The notes under the pieces: generated by a model | The model's database searches: none | Told to the model about the DNA's origin: nothing | What the model saw: the letters and a program-made list of their open reading frames with translations, nothing else | Source: Tubulanus polymorphus | Taxonomy: Eukaryota > Nemertea > Palaeonemertea > Tubulaniformes > Tubulanidae | Length of the DNA: 64,000 nucleotides | Direction: 5' to 3' | NCBI RefSeq assembly: GCF_964204645.1 | Contig: NC_134036.1 | Location: forward strand, 9,536,704-9,600,703 | Translations under genes and position numbers: made by a program | In this document: positions 45,205 to 55,798 of the stretch, piece by piece | How the letters are laid out: each line of letters begins with the position of its first letter | Position numbering within the stretch: position 1 is the first letter of the stretch

Positions 45205-45430
45205 TCGAGTTCGTTAGGAGTCCGCGCATGCGTAGCACGACGCGTTAGACCCCAGGGGTCGGCCCCGGGACCGAGTACTCGAAAAAGGCTTTTGATATAG
45301 AGTGTGCAGAAAAGCAATCCGGTTTGAGGGATCCCTATACTGACAGCCTCTAAGTAGAATGTGTCTAAAGTCCATCCCATTAGAAGTATCCCTATTCAAT
45401 CCGGTTCGAATCCCGGATTAGTGATTTTCT
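45205..45430. repeat. left flank of copy B shared with copy A
   Basis: Matches 10212-10570: the GC-rich CCCCAGGGGTCGGCCCCGGG block and the GGTTCGAATCCCGGAT B-box unit, here with about two units rather than four. Confidence 0.85.
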
Positions 45431-46939
45431 TTTTAGGATCAAAATCTTTATAATTCCTCATTTTTCAGATGTCTCCTGGTTTTTGCTAGAAATCCTCCTT
45501 TCGTGACCGAAAAGTGATAACAATTGTGAAATTCGATATGTCTATTTCATTCATTTAAACATTTCTGAGGTACTGCCTCAATTTTTCAACACGATACTTT
45601 TTCACGATTCTTTGTATGTCTTTGATTTTCTCAGCGACTAGCATTATTTTCCAGGCCCGTAAGTACGTTTTAAATGTGGCGCGAATCGCCTTCACCTCAT
45701 CGGTCGTGTATCTGGTTCGCTTTCTTACGCACTGCAAAATAAAATGGATAAGAATGATCCTGGAACTTTCTTGGTTGGCGAAAACAAATAAAAATGAACT
45801 TACCACCGATACATCGGTTGTACTTGATGAGGCGGTCACATTCTGTTCTCCATCAGAACTGTCATGTTCGACATCTTCGGTTGGTTGACCTCGTTCGACA
45901 TATTCGGTTGGATGATCTCGTTAGACATCTTCGGTTGGTTGACTTCGACATCTTTGGTGCGGACATCTGTGCCTGTGTCTTCCGGGGGCACTCGTTCCAG
46001 CCTCCGATTCGATTCTAGCCTTTTTCTTTACCTGTTTCGAGCTGACAAAAAGAAAGAACTGGTTATGCTTGGTGAAACAAAATTGTGTCTACTACAGCCA
46101 ATATGCCTACCCCGAATGTCCGTTTAACTGCCTTTCTTACATCGATGGTCCCCTTGTGGCCATCCTTCAGGTTGTAAAAGCTATATGCGGTCTTTTCGCT
46201 GTGCAGCATATAGTGGGCCAATTGTTTTCGCAACTCCGGATTCTTGTCCGCCATAGCAGTCATGATAGACTTTCGGATGATCGCAGGAGTCACCTGTCTC
46301 TTGCCAAACGTTGACTTCACGTACTGTTGTAATGGTCTGAACATATCATGAATAATTAATTGCTGAATTTCATTTTCTAAAATGATTGATTAAATTACTG
46401 ACCGATTGAGGTAATGGGATGGTAGAAGACCTCCCTCGTAGTTTCGACAAATCTTTTTGTCCGGTTCTTTGGCGTATCGCTTGGCGAATGATCTAAGAAA
46501 TGCAAATGGTACGGATTCAAGATGAATCAAACCGGCTCCGTACTTTGCCGTTGTCTTGTGCGGTAAAACCTGAAAAAGAAAATAGATAATAATCCCTGAA
46601 TAGTTCAGATACTTTGAACAATGAATGGGCTATACTTTGATCGTATATGTACTGTCAGCATCTTCCTTTGCATCGTTTATTGTGCTAGATGTTATGCCTA
46701 TGGCAAGCGAAGGGCGGCTCGCTCCTAGTGCTGTAACCACGAACAAGAGAAAGTTCCGTACTGTGTAGTATTCCTCTGCATTCAGTGAAGCCGTCCCTTT
46801 CTGCAAAAGTTCTACTGCCGCTTTCGATGTTTCAGATTGCAGTATTTTCTTCACATCGTCACCGTCAAGCAGTAGTTCTACAAAAAAGGTTAAACATGTG
46901 TTAACAGGAAAAATTCATCCTTAGTCCTTGCATGCAATG

Positions 46940-46991
46940 TATGTATGTATGTATGTATGTATGTATTTATGTATGTATGCATGTATGTATG
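46940..46991. repeat. TGTA microsatellite in copy B intron
   Basis: ATGTATGTATGT run with two substitutions. It lies in the same intron position as the repeat into which the Polinton inserted in copy A, and here it is empty. Confidence 0.9.
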
Positions 46992-47189
46992 CCCACTTTG
47001 CTGCTTGTCATGGACTTCGTGCTGCCTAGCTTTTGAATCCTTTCGTAACTTCTGGGCGTACGTAGCTAGACGCATTTCGACACGATTCAATGTGTGTTGT
47101 CGAATACCCGATACCTTGTGTCCACGCTGGAAATCAAAAGTTTCATCAATATGTAGCATGTTATGTCGGGTGTGCCGGATTTCTTACTT

Positions 47190-47362
47190 GACGGTGCACA
47201 CGTGAAGGGAAGTAGACAGTGCACATGGGAAGGAAAGTAGACGGTGCACAAGGGAAAGGCTAGGGTAAAAAGTTTTCCAAGAAGACGGTGCACAAGGGAT
47301 GGGAAGTAGACGGCGCACAAGGGAAGGGAAATAGACGGTGCACAAGGGAAGGGTTTTAGGTG
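47190..47362. repeat. GTGCACAAGGG minisatellite in copy B intron
   Basis: Five or six units of the 24-bp GGTGCACAAGGGAAGGGAAGTAGAC family at the orthologous intron position. Confidence 0.88.
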
Positions 47363-48264
47363 CAACATCCTGGAGGGAGTAGAGGGAGGTCCATGCATTA
47401 ATACTCACATCGAGAATGAATTGGATTAATCAATTCTTTATGGTATGAACATAGGCCTTCAGTGACCCCGGGGTGTTACCGCTGTCTTTTTCCGCTTCCA
47501 ACAAGTCGACTACGTTTTGAGGCTTTAGTTTGCCATTGCAAAAATTTAGCAACTGGCAACTATCGCGCACATAAGCCTCTGAAGTTTTCTTCTCCTCAGC
47601 CATTGGGCGAAGCCAATGTAGGAATTCCTCATCAAAATCTATCAGACAAATAAGAATTAGGTCATCACGAACAAACACAAGAGTAAAATATGTAGGACTT
47701 ACCCTTTTCATCGGATGGACTTTCTTCATTCGTTTAACATTGTCTTCCTCTTTCTCTTCTTCCTCCTCTTCACCCCTTCCTCAGTCACCTCACCCTCCTC
47801 CACATTACTTTCATCTGCCTTCTCTTCTTCATTGCTTTGATCTCTATCTTTGGGACTAGTTTCTTCCACTTCTGAATCAGAATATTTCACTTCCGAATCT
47901 GAATCTTTCACGGAATCACTGCTCTGATCTAAAGATAAAAACGAAAGACATGGTAATTCGATAACTTTTTCATTCGCAAAGTCAATAGCATCTGATGTTA
48001 CCTCGCGATAGACATTTAGAATGGCTTGAAGTAATTCCGCATTTTCTACACTGAACCATTTATCTCCGCTTGTTATATGGGGCTATGGTCTTGTATTGCG
48101 TCTTTGTGACGTCTTCCTCTATTCTCCGATTCCAGTTTCTGGATCGAACACGCCCCCACTTGTGGCCGACTCTGAGGTGCTGCGGCATGTGTGTCTTTGG
48201 CCGCGTGCAAACGGGGCAAGCATGTTTGCGCCGCTGTAGAAATAAAGAACGTGAAAATGTATGA

Positions 48265-48745
48265 AAAATAAACAGAGGGTGCACAAAGTTAGGGTTAGTG
48301 AAGATTTCTAAGTAGAGGGTGCACAAAGTTAGGGTTAGTGAAGATTTCTAAGTAGATGGTGCACAAGGTTAGGGTCAAACGGTGCGCAAAGTCCACTGAG
48401 TGTCCACAAGGTTAGGGTTAGTAGTTCAAGTTTCAAAAAGAATGTGCATAAGGCTAGGGAGTAAACGGTGCACAAACGCCGGGAGCTAATATCAGTATAC
48501 GGTGCACAAGGGTAGCGAGTTAGGGTAAAACGGTGCACAAGGTCGGGGTTTGTGAGGTAATGTAAGTATAAGGTGCACAAACGCCGGGGGCTAATATCAG
48601 TGAACGGTGCACAGGGGTAGGGGGTTTTGGATTAAAAGGTACGCAAGGTCCACTGAGTGTGCACAAGGTTAGGGTAAGTAGTTTCAGTAAGTAGAAGGTG
48701 CACAAAGTTTGGGTAGGGAGTTCGGGTTAGGAGGTGCACAACGTT
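48265..48745. repeat. irregular GGTGCACAAGGTTAGGG minisatellite
   Basis: Some fifteen degenerate units built from GTGCACAA followed by GGTTAGGG- or CGCCGGG-type spacers. TTAGGGTTAG strings resemble the animal telomere repeat but are isolated within the unit. Confidence 0.85.
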
Positions 48746-48779
48746 CAACGATTAGAGGGCCAGTCCATGGATAACAATA

Positions 48780-49400
48780 ATATATCTACGCACTTTTATG
48801 CCTTTTGATCCTTTTTTCGGTTTGTATCGTATTCTCGGTCGACCCTGTTGACTCGTTTTCGCCTGGCTTTTTCGGCGTGGATGTCACTATTACCATTTTT
48901 GAAAGTCCGGCTATAAACGTATTTACATAATCTTAATTGATTTCTATAATGCAATATTAGGTAACGGTTATTCACGAATACAAGCTGCAAACACTAAACA
49001 AACTAATCTTCAAGCATAAAACTTCAAATAGTTATTAGATCAGAAAATGAAACGAGAAAGTGTTAGAATCGCATTCAATTCGCGTACCGATCAAGTCGTT
49101 TTGCAGCATTTTATCGCGCATTCGCTCCATCACTGAAAATAAGTGCCAGTTATTATGTTCAAGCGCAATACAATAAAGTAAGTTCCTACAATGGAATATG
49201 ATGTTACTTACGATCCTCGTCTCCATTAGTATATTGCTCCTCGAGCCTGGCAAGTGCCGACGCAATATTTGGGTTTACGTCTGTTACTGCAAACAAGCAC
49301 AGTTTTTTCAAGTTAGATTTGCACAAAAGCCAAAAGTACAAAAAAGTCATGTAAACGTCAAATGAACTAACTGTACTGCGTGGCGATTATTTCGCAAACA
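48780..49400 (-). other. isolated exon candidates, minus strand
   Basis: Exon-like segments with splice borders: 49288-49216 (TDVNPNIASALARLEEQYTNG, then GTAAGTAAC), about 49134-49090 (VMERMRDKMLQNDLIG, then GTACGCG) and a lysine-rich segment near 48945-48790. The gene is not recognised. Confidence 0.35.
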
Positions 49401-50920
49401 CGAGGCTGCAACTTCTTAGAAACCACAGCAATACCTTCTGATAAATAGACATAATACTAATAACCACTTGAAATTCTCATGTACACAATTTCTCAACCTT
49501 AACTGAATAAACTTAAAATACTATGGAAGAAGCTAAACTTGTCTCTTCCTTTAAACAGAACTTTTCAGAGTTCCTAAACATTTTTCAATGTTTTATCAAT
49601 CAACATATTATACTCTAAAGTAGGAATTAGAGGGCACTTGACCTTTAACATTGTTTCTTAGATTATGTTGCAAAGCATCCTGTAATGCTAGGTTTCCAAG
49701 TAACCGAAAAACCCAGTTTTTTCATCAACTGAAAGCGAAGCCGCATGTCAGGCGTTTACATTCATATTATGTGAAAGCAGTCACCCGTCTTTACACCTGC
49801 AGATGCAGACGACATGTTTGTAGCCATAGCAACACAACCATGGACAGGTTGGTGAGTTTCCATGACAACGAGTAAAGTAGGTTCCGCGACGGGCTTTCCA
49901 AGACAAGTCCACGAAATGTATAGAGGTAGAGCGAGAATATTAAGATGGAATAGCAAGTGGTGTGCGCGAGTGGTTTCGTTCCCACGAAGAGATCTTTTCC
50001 TTAAACCAATATCAATTTTCACCGGGTCTCCGTTAAACCTGCTACTGGTCATCGGAAATACGAACCATACTTCTTTCGTTTTTTTCCCTGGATCCAATTC
50101 TACAATTTATGTAAAAAAGCCACATAACCGTAATCATTTGCTCCCTTAATCACCCATCCGCCCTAAACTGCTCATCCACTCTGCATATGAACGTATTCAC
50201 CAGTGGGATTCTAAAGATTTCATGTTTTCTTCTAGGACTCTCTTGTAAACGTCATCGTGAATCCTGGACGTGCAGGTGTTCAAGTGAAATTCATGTGGAT
50301 TGATATCAGTTCTACATATCGGTCAATTTACCGGACTATTAGTGAACTAACCGGACTACACGTGAACTAACTGCACTAGTGGAATAGCCGAATTATGCGA
50401 TCTTGATCTTGTGATCACTAATAGTCAACTTACCAAACTTCGTTAATTGATACTCGCAAAAATGGTCAGCGGTGGACTCTTTGAAGGTTGGGAACTCAGT
50501 GTGTGTATTTGTGGAATTTGGTGAATCTTTAACTCCGAGACAAGACAGGAGACGTGTGTGAGTAGAATTTCTTTTGGACTTTAAAAAAAAATCAATCATG
50601 AGCAAGCAGTTATCTATTAAAACCTAAGTGTTTGCTGAATTTCAAAATTCTGAATTGTAAATTGAGTTATTTGCAGCAGCCTGTAATTGTGTTGCGGGAA
50701 TTGTAATATGGGGATTTAGTAAGAGCATCAATTTCTATGTAAAATAGAGTATTTGGCAACATTAGGTTAACAATTATATCTGATCAAAATCATTTTGATC
50801 AAAATTTGTGACGAAAATTAGCGGGTCAAAACACGAAATCCAGAATATCGAATCGTAATATCAAATCAAAAAAACTAACTGCATATTCGTTATTATTGGA
50901 ATCTCTCATCACTATGATGA
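49401..50920. other. no recognisable gene
   Basis: Open frames at 49651-50149 overlap on both strands and match nothing I know. A minus-strand segment ending in a GTAAGTTGAC donor at about 50434 (STADHFCEYQLTKF) could be an exon. Confidence 0.35.
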
Positions 50921-50924
50921 ATGA

Positions 50925-51780
50925 GCAGCAGCCTTTCTAGCTTTGCCTTTGTCCTTGAGCTTGTTGATGCGTTCGGCTTCGAAGGATACGACAGCATTAT
51001 GACAGTGGGTGCGTCAGAGCAATCTGTCCAGGGCAGAACGTTCCCATGTCTCAAGTGTCCATACCACTGGCTTTGAGTTGACGCTTGAGTGAGTCCTTGA
51101 AGCGGAGGCGTGGGCGGCCAGTGTTACGGCGGCCATGACGCAGTTGGCTGTATAGAAGGGCCTTGGGTATCCTGCTATCATCCATCCGTACAAGGTGACC
51201 GCACCAGCGGAGTTGAGCTTTCATGATATTTGCCTCTACGCCAGTACAGCCACATCTCTCAAGCACGGTTGTGATCGGTACATAGTCCTGCCTTTTTATT
51301 CCACAGATGCGCCTTAAGCAACGCATGTGGAAGCTATCAAGCTGCTTAATGTGGCGCTTGTAGATTGCCCAGGTCTCGCAGCCAAATAGCACAGATGAGA
51401 GTACTGTCGCTTGGTACACATGGATCTTGTTAGATCATTCCAGAGTCTCTTATTGAGTCTGCCGAATGCAGTGCTGGCTTTGGCAATGCGTAGGGCAATA
51501 TCTGCATCAAGGCTTGCATCATGACTCATAATGCTGCCCAAGTAGCAAGACAATCAAGACAATCTACTGCATTCAGGGTGTGACCATCGACGGTAATGGC
51601 TGGTGGTACATAGGGCTGCCCTGGGGCTGGCTGGCACGACCGTACAGCGGTCTATCGCAGCGTGAACTCTGAACTTATAGTGGGCGGAGCTAAGCTTCGT
51701 GGCTTCACGCTCACCCAAGCTCGGCAGTCTCCGACGTTGAATACGAACACATATTACATTCATCGAAATCAATTTGATTT
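50925..51780 (-). mobile_element. LINE remnant, 3' end of the reverse-transcriptase ORF
   Basis: Minus-strand reading: AITVDGHTLNAVD, YLGSIMSHDASLDADIALRI, FGRLNKRLW, then one base over YQATVLSSVLFGCETWAIY, FHMRCLRRICGIKRQDYVP, QLRWCGHLVRMDDSRIPKAL and GRPRLRFKDSLKRQLKA. This is the well-known C-terminal stretch of RTE/craniiform-type LINE polyproteins (YLGS, YG-ETW, RW-GH--RM). At least two frameshifts are visible, near 51550 and 51415. It is a dead 5'-truncated copy. Confidence 0.85.
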
Positions 51781-53005
51781 TAACGCAATTTATCTTAAAT
51801 ATCCATTATCCCTCTAATATTAAGAATAACTTGTATGATCCATTGAAATAACATATTAATATATATATTCTGATACTCGTAGTCATGTGACAGCGGATTA
51901 TTTTAACAAAATGGCGGACGGTTGTTTTGTTTTGCCGATGTGAAATTCGTCGTGTATTTGAAGGCAGAAACCGTTTACTGATTTGTTTTTTGTTATCAAA
52001 ATTTCATAAATTAGAATTAAACGCTATGAGGATTGCAATAGATGTATTTAGCTGGGCCTGGGGTGATAGGGGTAGTGTACCCGGCAGGTCGAAATCTAAA
52101 ATTACGACAAAAACTTCTACTTCCGCGTTCAGTTACTTAGTTAGTCACTCTCGATTTAGACTCATAACACCTGGTAAATTAGTCAGTAGATGTCGAATTG
52201 AGACATGAGTAAAGGTGATGCAATATTTACACGAAGCTAAATGCCAGGTAGGCTACTTAACTCACCATGATGATGATCGATGGGGGGAAATGGGTCCGTA
52301 GGCCTAGTCTACATAAGATTAGTAGGCCTAGTCCTTATCAAACAATTAAAAGGCCTCAGCCAAGCCATCCTCATGTATCGACTAGGTAGCTGAGACATAC
52401 CCGAAGCAGCGGTTATATGCTTTCCGGCCTGGGGAATTTAAATGGAGCCTCCCTTGGGATATTTTTTAAAATCAGACCTACGTAGCCACGTTCAGGGCTT
52501 TTTAACTCACAAATTGAATCAGATAAAGGATTTTTCATTGTGCATTGTCTTGGTTCGCACAAAAAGGTCAGTTCAGCAGTGCACTTTAAGGGTGAGAGGC
52601 GGGGGTGCGTGCCGTAGGATAGGCTACTTTTTACAGCGATAAGGTCCGTGTGAATGTTATCTATTGGAAGTTTTATCTGCCTAATTTTTGCTGCCCAAAC
52701 GACTTGACTCAAACACCACATGGGCCTAGTGTGATATAGCGTACATGATGGACTATGGAAGAGCATATTATTAAGGTTAGCACGATACCATTTTTGTTAT
52801 TTCATGCTACGCTGTCTGGATCAAAAAGTCAACTGAAAATTTCAAATTTTTGTCTTTCAGCCTGGAAAGAGTAATGCAAATTATCTGGTCATTGCAGTTT
52901 TATGATCACAAAAAGGAAGGTAAGCCGAACGCATTGTCATAAATTTAACGTAAAATGTTTAATTCGCTGTTTGTAAGCATATAATCAAATATAGTAGTAA
53001 TAATT
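51781..53005. other. no recognisable gene; possible promoter near 51905
   Basis: aacaaaATGGCGGACGG near 51904 looks like a YY1-type start region, but the frame closes after ten codons. The 51927-52208 frame is not recognised. Confidence 0.35.
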
Positions 53006-53006
53006 T

Positions 53007-53492
53007 TTAATCATTCAATTTGGAATTATCTGTACAGGATTTTCATAACGGTGAGTGTTTGATGCACACCTGCCTTAAACCAATATTCCAAAATAAGCAA
53101 CTGAAATTATCCCCTGGCCAGTGTAGCGGGCGGGAGAGATTTAAACAGAAGGAATGCTGGCCCATTTCGCTTCCACCTCTACACTGACTATTGATATTCA
53201 AGTTGCTTAATTTGGATTTATGGTGAAATTCATAGATAATAACATTTTGATTTTACTATATTTACAGATTTACTACAATACAAGTTTTTAATCAGTCAAT
53301 GTGGAATTATCTTTACAGGATTTTCTTAACGGTGAGTGTTTGATGCACACCTGCCTTAAACCAATATTCCAAAATAAGCAACTGAAATTATCCCCTGGCC
53401 AGTGTAGCGGGCGGGAGAGATTTAAACAGAAGGAATGCTGGCCCATTTCGCTTCCACCTCTACACTGACTATTGATATTCAAGTTGCTTAAT
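53007..53492. repeat. tandemly duplicated ~205-bp structured unit
   Basis: Copies at about 53007-53215 and 53284-53492 are nearly identical over about 180 bp. Each contains inverted strings AAGCAACT...AGTTGCTT and CAGTGTAG...CTACACTG enclosing a GC-rich centre. Each starts with TTACAGGATTTTC-TAACGGTGAGT, which looks like acceptor, 13-base microexon and donor. Confidence 0.85.
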
Positions 53493-53606
53493 TGCGTATT
53501 CACGGTTTCATAACTACTATCTATATACTAATCAAGGATTTCAATTCATATACCATTTTCATTTACTGTATGAAAATTGGTTTTTAATTGTTGTATTTTG
53601 GTAAAT

Positions 53607-54267
53607 CTATAATTTTGCAATTTTCTTGCAGATTTTACAAACTCTAGCTTCATTGGTTTTTTTATAGAAACCTCCGCATTGACATTTTCTTTTTATAGCA
53701 TCGATCTTCAGGGTTTTAGTTGTATACAATCCTTGATTGATGAATAGTAGTTTGGTTCTGAAGATGTTGTTTCGTATTGTGCAATAAATCCGTGCATCTC
53801 TGTTTACACTTGCATGTTTGCACTCTAGGCCCTGTTCGCTAAACAGGCCTAGAGAGCCCCATAATCTAACAAATCTAGGTACATGAAACAGAAGTATGTG
53901 GAGCTTGGGTGTGATGTTAGTTTGGGGGAAGGTTTTAGGGAACCATGATCCAAATGTATTGCAAAGATAATCTAACTGATCAATTTCCTGAGGGGTAAGC
54001 ATCCGGTTGGCTGTATATAAGCTGTATAAATGATGGAATTTCTCAAACAGAGAATAGAATTTATGTTCCTCCTCTGGGTGCCCGGCAAGAACTTTGCATA
54101 ATTTCTGAGGGTTGTTTACATCCGACCTTTGATCTATATACAGTAATTTGTGGATATGATTTCCTACAAAGGAATTCGAATGATATGCCTGTTTATCGAT
54201 TCCTATTTCTTTAAGTATTTCATTCAGGCGTTTCTGCAGTGGACCCATCTTAGCGTTGACTCTTTCG
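53607..54267 (-). pseudogene. C-terminal part of a transposase-like gene, separated by the BEL insertion
   Basis: Minus-strand frame open to 53607. It contains LHILLFHVPRFVRLWGSLGL, FSEQGLECKHASVNRDARI (a likely catalytic glutamate region of a DDE-type fold) and ends with a CQCGGF...CKICKK zinc-ribbon-like tail. The frame runs without interruption into 60302-62442 if the retrotransposon and one copy of the 5-bp duplication are left out, so it is the rest of that gene. Confidence 0.7.
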
Positions 54268-54272
54268 AATAC
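54268..54272. repeat. 5-bp target-site duplication, left (aatac)
   Basis: AATAC directly precedes the 5' LTR and recurs after the 3' LTR at 60302-60306. Five bases is typical for BEL/Pao. Confidence 0.93.
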
Positions 54273-54489
54273 TGTCGGGAATTGTTATATGTCAGTTACC
54301 AGTAACGCACTCCCCTCAGTTCATGTAACCCCGCCTATGTAAGCCCCGCATGAACTTATGCTGTAGCGAGTAGATAAATAAATCAGAGTTTACTTAGACA
54401 CCAAACATATTGGTCGTTGTTCACCTCTCCGGCGGTCTTGCTTATTTTACTCAAACCTGGACCATTTAATGTGGCAATCATAGCCCACA
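54273..54489 (+). repeat. BEL 5' LTR
   Basis: Starts TGTCGGGAATTG, ends ATAGCCCACA. It contains AATAAA (about 54379) near the centre. Identical to 60085-60301. Confidence 0.95.
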
Positions 54490-54565
54490 TTTTGGTGCCG
54501 TGACCAGGATATACAAGCAGTAAATTCAGAAACTCAGCCAAGATGCCGTCGAAAGAAGAGATATA

Positions 54566-55798
54566 ATGCGAAATGCGCAAATTCGACAGATGACGAAACT
54601 TTTTGATCAGGCGAGGGATTTACTTCATTCGGAAAGTGACGAAAGCCTAGACAAATTGTCTGGCGTCATAACTAGAATACGTACAAAATTGGAAGTTATC
54701 GCAGGATATGATTCGGAACTGATTGCGAACGCAGAGTTAGGGAAACTCGAAGACCTCGTATGTGAAACCGATGATTATATGAACGAAATAAACATCGAAC
54801 TATCAACCTTCATCGGATACCTCGAACGGAAAAAGAATCAAATCGAACCGACAACGCGCATGAAATCCGAGCAACAAAAAACTGCGAAAAGACCGATCCA
54901 GTTGCCGAAGTTATCTTTGCCAACATTCGATGGCGATATTCTGAAATGGCAAACGTTCTTCGATGGGTTTTTCTCGGCAGTTGATAGTGATGAGAACTTA
55001 ACGAATATCCAAAAGTTCCAATATCTGTCCGCACAGCTAAAGGGCGACGCAGCAAAAACGATCGAAAACCTGAGTTTAACAAACGAAAATTATAATCAAG
55101 CTTTGGAACTTTTGTTAAACCGGTACGGGACACCACACAAAATTGTGGCCGCATACATGAAAGCGTTGTGGGAGCTTTCACCACCGAGTGATCGCGACAA
55201 CTCACTACGGAATTTCTATGACTCTCTGGAATCTTATATTCGTGGATTAAATTCACTCGGAAAATCCGAAGAATCGTACGGAGATCTGTTAGTACCCATC
55301 ATAATGGAAAAACTACCGAGCGGAACTAAACAACAGATTACCAGAGACCACGGTAACAATGCTTGGAGCCTGACTGATCTAAGAAAGTCACTCCTTAAAG
55401 AAATTGAGGCCTTCGAGGCTAGTATCGAAAGCCTTACGATAGAGGATGATTTTCCCACCAACTCGCCGACCGTGGGAGCGTTCGCAGTTACGGCGAAAAA
55501 CAGACATAATTTTTCACGGGAAAACGATCGAAAATGTGCGTTCTGCAAAAAGATCAATCACGTTGCGGTGGACTGTAAAACGTTTCCAGATGCTGAAAAA
55601 CGCAGAGAAATTGTTGCTAGGGATAATTTATGCTTTAATTGTCTCTCGAGCGGTCACAAATCGACGAAATGCTTATCGAAAAACAGATGCAGAGTTACAA
55701 ACTGTGGCAAAAAGCATCACACATCAGTTCATTTAGATGCAAATTCAACCACACCTGTGGCCGCAAAATCAACCGATGAGAAAGCTGACAGGGATTGA
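54566..55798 (+). CDS. gag: BEL gag-like protein
   Basis: 410 aa. The centre has the DUF1759-type block PKLSLPTFDGDILKWQTF ... KFQYLSAQLKGDAAKTI ... NYNQALELLLNRYG found in BEL/Pao gag. The C-terminus has zinc-knuckle motifs CAFCKKINHVAVDC and CFNCLSSGHKSTKC followed by CRVTNCGKKHH. It packages the RNA. A TGA at 55796-55798 ends it. The same frame continues into the protease, so this stop may be a mutation or a leaky gag-pol boundary. Confidence 0.92.
   Translation: MRNAQIRQMTKLFDQARDLLHSESDESLDKLSGVITRIRTKLEVIAGYDSELIANAELGKLEDLVCETDDYMNEINIELSTFIGYLERKKNQIEPTTRMKSEQQKTAKRPIQLPKLSLPTFDGDILKWQTFFDGFFSAVDSDENLTNIQKFQYLSAQLKGDAAKTIENLSLTNENYNQALELLLNRYGTPHKIVAAYMKALWELSPPSDRDNSLRNFYDSLESYIRGLNSLGKSEESYGDLLVPIIMEKLPSGTKQQITRDHGNNAWSLTDLRKSLLKEIEAFEASIESLTIEDDFPTNSPTVGAFAVTAKNRHNFSRENDRKCAFCKKINHVAVDCKTFPDAEKRREIVARDNLCFNCLSSGHKSTKCLSKNRCRVTNCGKKHHTSVHLDANSTTPVAAKSTDEKADRD

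Larger units (their letters stand above)
45555..48240 (-). pseudogene. tyrosine recombinase (Crypton-like), copy B
   Basis: Same exon series as copy A but uninterrupted. 5' to 3': a C2H2-like finger (CPVCTRPKTHMPQHLRVGH, about 48240-48000); an acidic exon (about 47929-47708); a core-binding exon (about 47640-47410); RGHKVSGIRQHTLNRVEMRL (about 47130-47000); VKKILQSETSKAAVELL ... TALGASRPSL (about 46877-46640); the HKT exon (about 46570-46405); and IIRKS ... MLHSEKTAYSFYNL (46344-46063). The C-terminal SANT-like exon is RKRTRYTTDEVKAIRATF (about 45733-45555). All four catalytic residues (R, R, H, Y) are present. A TAA in the first exon (after NKRR) and a frameshift in the acidic exon break it. 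These differ from the copy A lesions. Confidence 0.8.

Noticed and set aside
48265-48745. Interstitial telomere from TTAGGG strings
   Set aside because: TTAGGG occurs only once or twice per irregular unit and is not tandem; it is part of a different minisatellite.
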